This document shows positions 18,072 through 21,078 of a stretch of DNA of 21,078 bases, piece by piece (position 1 is the first letter of the stretch; the number at the start of each line of letters is the position of its first letter). The DNA lies in NCBI GenBank assembly GCA_019828545.1, contig JACVRA010000458.1, forward strand, positions 1 through 21,078, written 5' to 3'. Both the position numbers and the translations under genes were made by a program. The DNA is from Paracamarosporium sp. OC-R06-R3 (Eukaryota; Ascomycota; Dothideomycetes; Pleosporales; Didymosphaeriaceae). A model generated the notes under the pieces. The model saw only the letters and a program-made list of their open reading frames with translations, had not been told where the DNA came from and searched no databases.

Positions 18072-18587
18072 ATGGCATCCGAGAAGCCCCTCCGCATCGC
18101 CATCGGCTGCGACGACGCAGGCGTCTCGTACAAGAAAGCCATCATCAAAGACCTCGAAGCCGACAAGCGCATAGAGTCCGTCACCGACGTCGGTGTCCCG
18201 GAGAACACAGACAAGACCGCGTACCCTCACATTGCCGTCGACGCCGCGCAGCTCGTCGCCTCGGGCAAAGCCGACCGCGCAATCCTCATCTGCGGCACAG
18301 GTCTCGGCGTTGCCATCTCCGCGAACAAGGTCCCGGGCATCAGGGCGGTGACTGCACACGATAGCTTCAGCGTGGAGCGGGCAATTCTCAGCAACGATGC
18401 GCAGGTGTTGTGCATGGGGGAGCGAGTGGTTGGTATCGAGTTGGCGAGGAGGCTGGTGAAGGAGTGGGTTGGGTATAGGTTTGATCCGACCAGTGCGAGC
18501 GCGAAGAAGGTGCAGGCTATCATGGATCACGAAAAAAAGAATTACGAGGCTTTGCAGAAGGAGGCTACGAATGGACCGTCGTGTTAG
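18072..18587 (+). CDS. rpiB: RpiB/LacAB-family sugar-phosphate isomerase
   Basis: One exon, 171 aa, typical family length plus a short C-terminal tail. The core begins [10 protein letters not shown] (8-17), and the active-site loop [14 protein letters not shown] (73-86) carries Cys74 as in the E. coli-type enzyme, then [16 protein letters not shown] with His96. These enzymes interconvert aldose and ketose phosphates, ribose 5-phosphate to ribulose 5-phosphate in RpiB; relatives act on erythrulose 4-phosphate or galactose 6-phosphate. The phosphate-binding DHxG of canonical RpiB is DDAG here, so a substrate other than ribose 5-phosphate is possible. RpiB-type enzymes are mainly bacterial and fungi normally use unrelated RpiA, so an old transfer into fungi is the usual explanation. 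It sits 26 bp after the small ORF. Confidence 0.92.
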   Translation: MASEKPLRIAIGCDDAGVSYKKAIIKDLEADKRIESVTDVGVPENTDKTAYPHIAVDAAQLVASGKADRAILICGTGLGVAISANKVPGIRAVTAHDSFSVERAILSNDAQVLCMGERVVGIELARRLVKEWVGYRFDPTSASAKKVQAIMDHEKKNYEALQKEATNGPSC

Positions 18588-19565
18588 GGTGTTAGGTAGC
18601 GTTGTGAATTCAATTATGTTTCTTGGTTGATTCTTAATGGAGTGGATCCCCGGGCCTATGCACTGCAACGATATAGTAGACTTACACTTATACGCATGTG
18701 AACAGCACCCAAGTTATCTAGATAAAGAGATGTTGCAAACTCAAGGGTACCAAAGTTCATTGAGTCATATCAAGCCCTCTCAAGGACGTCAACATGTGGA
18801 GGATTGTGGATGCCGTAAAGCAATGCAAGATCATGACAGCGCCTAACTTCGTGGAGTGGTGCATTGAGTAAGGACATGGTGCGCAAAATCATTTGCAAAA
18901 GTGTCAAAAGTCAAGTTGGACAGATTGAACGAACTTAGCATGTGTTGATGGCTACTAGTATTTTACTTCTAAATACTTCTTACACGCGGACGGAATTTGG
19001 AGACCAAGGTAGATATATTGCATAGCTATATATGTATAGTAAGCTGATATTGTAGACACTGGGTGATGCAGAGTAGGTTGCACATGACGACATCTGGCTT
19101 ATATGTACTTGCTGCGACACAACACTGTAAAAATGTGCCTGATGATCCCGCTTTGGGTGACTCAGAGATGGAGGATAAACAATATCTCCGTTAGTAAATG
19201 ACAGATGAGCTGTCAGAGCAAGAGTTTACAACTCCAATACTGATCAGAGGGTTGTCGAATTGGTACCACGATCGAAATCAAGCAACGCCACTGAACACCA
19301 GTGCGTTGTCCTTCCCTTCTCCTACCCATGATTATCAACCGACAAGACGATACTAGCGCATATAGTCTGTAGTTATTTTGTGTGTGTTCTTCATTTTGAC
19401 GAAAACAGACCTCAGTCGTTGCATGACCCCACCGGATCCAGCCCTTCTTATCTCATAATGTCTCACTCGTATTCTTGCCTCTTGGCGTCATCTTCCCCTC
19501 ACCTGGCCTTTTTCCCAAATCTACTAATAAATACACGTCTGCCGCCTACACTTGACTCTTAACAA

Positions 19566-19698
19566 CCTTGGGAGTCTACTTGTCGATCAAGCTCCCAAGG
19601 CGCCTTTCCCAGTCCGACCCTAGCGCCCGTCGTCTGGCCCCCATTCTGACCAACGAGCGTCAGAGAAGTCAGAACGACGGTCTGGATGAATAATCCAG
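19566..19698. repeat. Cluster of three consecutive inverted repeats
   Basis: First: ccttgggag (19566-19574) with ctcccaagg (19592-19600), with an inner cttg/caag pair. Second: ccgtcgt (19627-19633) and ttctgac (19644-19650) together pair with gtcagaacgacgg (19668-19680), with a 10-nt bulge on the left side. Third: ctggat (19682-19687) with atccag (19693-19698). All lie in 133 bp ahead of the TATA box of the next gene. It could be a structured transcript or clustered dyad sites. Confidence 0.7.
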
Positions 19699-19786
19699 CA
19701 GTGAAGTGAATCTATCGCTTGTTTGGAGACATTAGAAAGCAGATGGAAATGGGATTAACAACGGTGCTTTATCTCCAGACTGAAGG

Positions 19787-19793
19787 TATAAAG
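19787..19793 (+). promoter_or_regulatory. TATA box of the alpha/beta hydrolase gene
   Basis: The bases tataaag in ggtataaagacc lie 138 bp upstream of the ATG at 19925. The sequence matches the peroxidase TATA box (ggtataaag) exactly. Confidence 0.5.
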
Positions 19794-19924
19794 ACCGCCC
19801 AGTTGAATTTGTCTATAGACACACCCTTGCGTACCAAAAACTCCCGAACAGACCGAACATTGGGATCTAGGGGAAAATAAGAAGATCTTGTGTTCTTTCA
19901 TATATACCGAATCCTGCGAACATT

Positions 19925-20828
19925 ATGGGAAACACGGAGGAACAGAAGCCAGTGCTCGTCTGGGTTCCCGGATCTGTGGGTTTCTTTAAAAAATAACGAA
20001 GTCGTATGTGGTTACTGACATCAAACAGTTTTGCCCCGTGGATATTCATTATAAACACTTGTTTTCTCTTTTTACCGGCCGTGGCTACACTGTCGTTCCA
20101 GTATCGTTGCCAACGATTACCAAGAAGCCTGGCTCTCCACCAACTATGTACGACGACGCTGCACATATCAACGCCGTCGTAACAAAGCTCGCGGATGAGG
20201 GGAAAGAGATAGTTCTAGTAGGACACTCTTACGGCGGCACTCCCACGAGCGAAGCGTTGAAGGGCTTGAGTAAGACTGAAAGGGCGAGAAACGGGAAGAC
20301 AGGCGGTGTGATTCGAGTTGGTTATGTCACAGCCCTGGTACCTGCAGTAGGCGGTGCAGCAGGGAGTGTGCTGGAGGCTGAACCCACGGAGGGTGAGTCC
20401 CCGGACCTCATAACTGCGGACCCGGTATGTTCCCTTTATGCTTCAAGAGTACCATCCCTCGCGCTGATATAACCAAGGATGGCTGGTTGCACCATCCAGA
20501 TCCTGCTCGTACAGCAGCAGCTTGTTTTGACGAAGAGCATCTTAAAGAAGGTATCGAATGGTGCAAGAAATTCACGCAGCATTCTGCTGTGAGCTTTGGA
20601 AACGAATTGACGTATGCCGGGTACAAGGACGTCCCTGTGTCATGGCTCTTTACCGAAAAGGACGCAATGGTCATCCCGCGTGCACAGCAGACTGGCATCG
20701 ACACTATTGAGAGGGAAAGTGGGAAGAAAGTTGATGTGACGAGAATCCCTTTTGACCATATGCCTCATGTCAGTGCACCGGAATTGACAGTCGACTGGAT
20801 GGTATCGATGATCGAGAAGCGCAGCTAG
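19925..20828 (+). CDS. Alpha/beta hydrolase-fold protein
   Basis: The model is join(19925..19975,20029..20424,20478..20828), 265 aa, with two 53-nt introns (donors GTGGGT and GTATGT, acceptors CAG and AAG). The fold opens with VLVWVPGS, and the nucleophile elbow GHSYGG puts the catalytic Ser at residue 84. The acid is probably Asp211 in LFTEKDAMV, and the base His246 in DHMPHVSAPE. The layout fits the AB_hydrolase_6 group of small esterases and related lyases, with a short cap between residues 95 and 185. There is no signal peptide, so it is likely cytosolic. Substrate unknown. The stop codon is 109 bp from the right terminal repeat. The weak GTGGGT donor makes the first exon the least certain part. 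Confidence 0.87.
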
Positions 20829-20937
20829 CAGTTATGATAAAGAATAACATAGATGGGCATAAGAAATCTGTTGTGAGTGACGAATTGGACCCTCCCATTC
20901 TTCGTTTTTCGGTGATTAGGTTCCATTATGTCGCAAA

Positions 20938-21078
20938 CTGTCCGTACGCAGTACGGATCAGATAAGGATATCTACTTAATGCGCCTGAGCCGTGCGGCCA
21001 GACCTTATGGCCAAGCCGCATGACGGCCGTGCGCAGGGGCTGGATATAAAACCATCTCAATCCTGTACGATCAAGAGA
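20938..21078 (-). repeat. Right terminal inverted repeat, 141 bp
   Basis: It is the exact reverse complement of 1-141, with no mismatch in 141 positions. The palindrome is at 20941-20957 and the GC-rich hairpin at 20989-21027. A tataaaa at 21045-21051 faces outward, 27 bp from the end. The homology reaches the last base of the window, so the outer limit is not proven. Confidence 0.97.

Larger units (their letters stand above)
18588..19924. other. 1.3-kb spacer upstream of the alpha/beta hydrolase
   Basis: No gene is recognised; open frames of 60-70 codons at 18637-18846 and 19380-19562 have no support. Notable contents are a TGACTCA (AP-1/Gcn4-type) site at 19158-19164, the short dyad cactg-aacac-cagtg near 19290, three consecutive inverted repeats at 19566-19698, and the TATA box at 19787. 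No tRNA was found. Confidence 0.5.
1..21078. mobile_element. Segment bounded by 141-bp perfect terminal inverted repeats; putative non-autonomous cargo element
   Basis: Seen: the two ends of the window are identical inverted copies (1-141 and 20938-21078), and ten genes lie between them. I find no DDE or hAT transposase, no DUF3435-type tyrosine recombinase, no reverse transcriptase and no helicase in any frame. If this is one element it must be moved in trans. The contents include apparent core genes (RAD4, a FarA-type regulator) with intact frames and normal introns, which would be unusual cargo. The alternative is two independent insertions of a short repeat in opposite orientation around normal chromosome. 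Target-site duplications would lie outside the window and cannot be seen. Confidence 0.35.

Noticed and set aside
1..21078. A Starship-type giant element
   Set aside because: No DUF3435 tyrosine recombinase near either end, and 141-bp inverted repeats are not a feature of that group.
1..21078. tRNA, rRNA or CRISPR-type arrays
   Set aside because: No stretch with tRNA A/B boxes in register was found on reading both strands, and there are no regularly spaced repeats.

Overview
The window looks like nuclear DNA of a filamentous ascomycete (Pezizomycotina; a Dothideomycete is my guess but the sequence alone does not fix it). The reasons are short introns (48-136 nt) with GT(A/G)NGT donors and CTNAC-like branch sites, fungus-only families (bZIP/DUF3425, CTF1/FarA-type Zn2Cys6 regulator, heme-thiolate peroxidase, CYP65-like P450) and monocistronic genes with spacers of about 150-1300 bp. 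Ten protein genes can be modelled. Splice sites were read by eye, and every multi-exon model below closes in frame.

The most striking structure is at the edges. The first 141 bases and the last 141 bases are perfect inverted copies of each other. Each copy contains a 7-bp-arm palindrome at its inner end and an imperfect GC-rich hairpin in its middle. No transposase, tyrosine recombinase, reverse transcriptase or helicase is visible between them. The segment is therefore either a non-autonomous cargo element with long terminal inverted repeats, or ordinary chromosome caught between two oppositely oriented copies of a short repeat. The genes inside (RAD4, a FarA-type regulator) look like ordinary core genes, which favours caution about the cargo reading.

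Layout. 1-141 left repeat. 749-1847 (-) bZIP/DUF3425 transcription factor, divergent from 2148-3074 (+) short-chain dehydrogenase, with a 300-bp shared promoter. 3221-6790 (-) RAD4/XPC nucleotide-excision-repair damage sensor, converging on the dehydrogenase. 7455-8299 (+) secreted heme-thiolate peroxidase, divergent from RAD4. 9448-11145 (+) cytochrome P450. 12149-12873 (+) Nudix hydrolase. 13961-17196 (+) CTF1/FarA-family regulator with seven exons, one only 17 nt. 17692-18045 (+) small lysine-rich protein of unknown function, only 26 bp before 18072-18587 (+) RpiB-type sugar-phosphate isomerase. 19925-20828 (+) alpha/beta hydrolase. 20938-21078 right repeat.

The genes do not form an obvious single pathway. 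The plausible local pairings are the divergent regulator/dehydrogenase pair, the co-oriented peroxidase and P450 (two oxidative enzymes, one secreted and one membrane-bound), and the very tight small-ORF/RpiB pair. Spacers hold TATA boxes before several genes, an MluI-cell-cycle-box-like cluster before RAD4, an 11-bp perfect dyad before the small ORF, and a run of three inverted repeats before the alpha/beta hydrolase.
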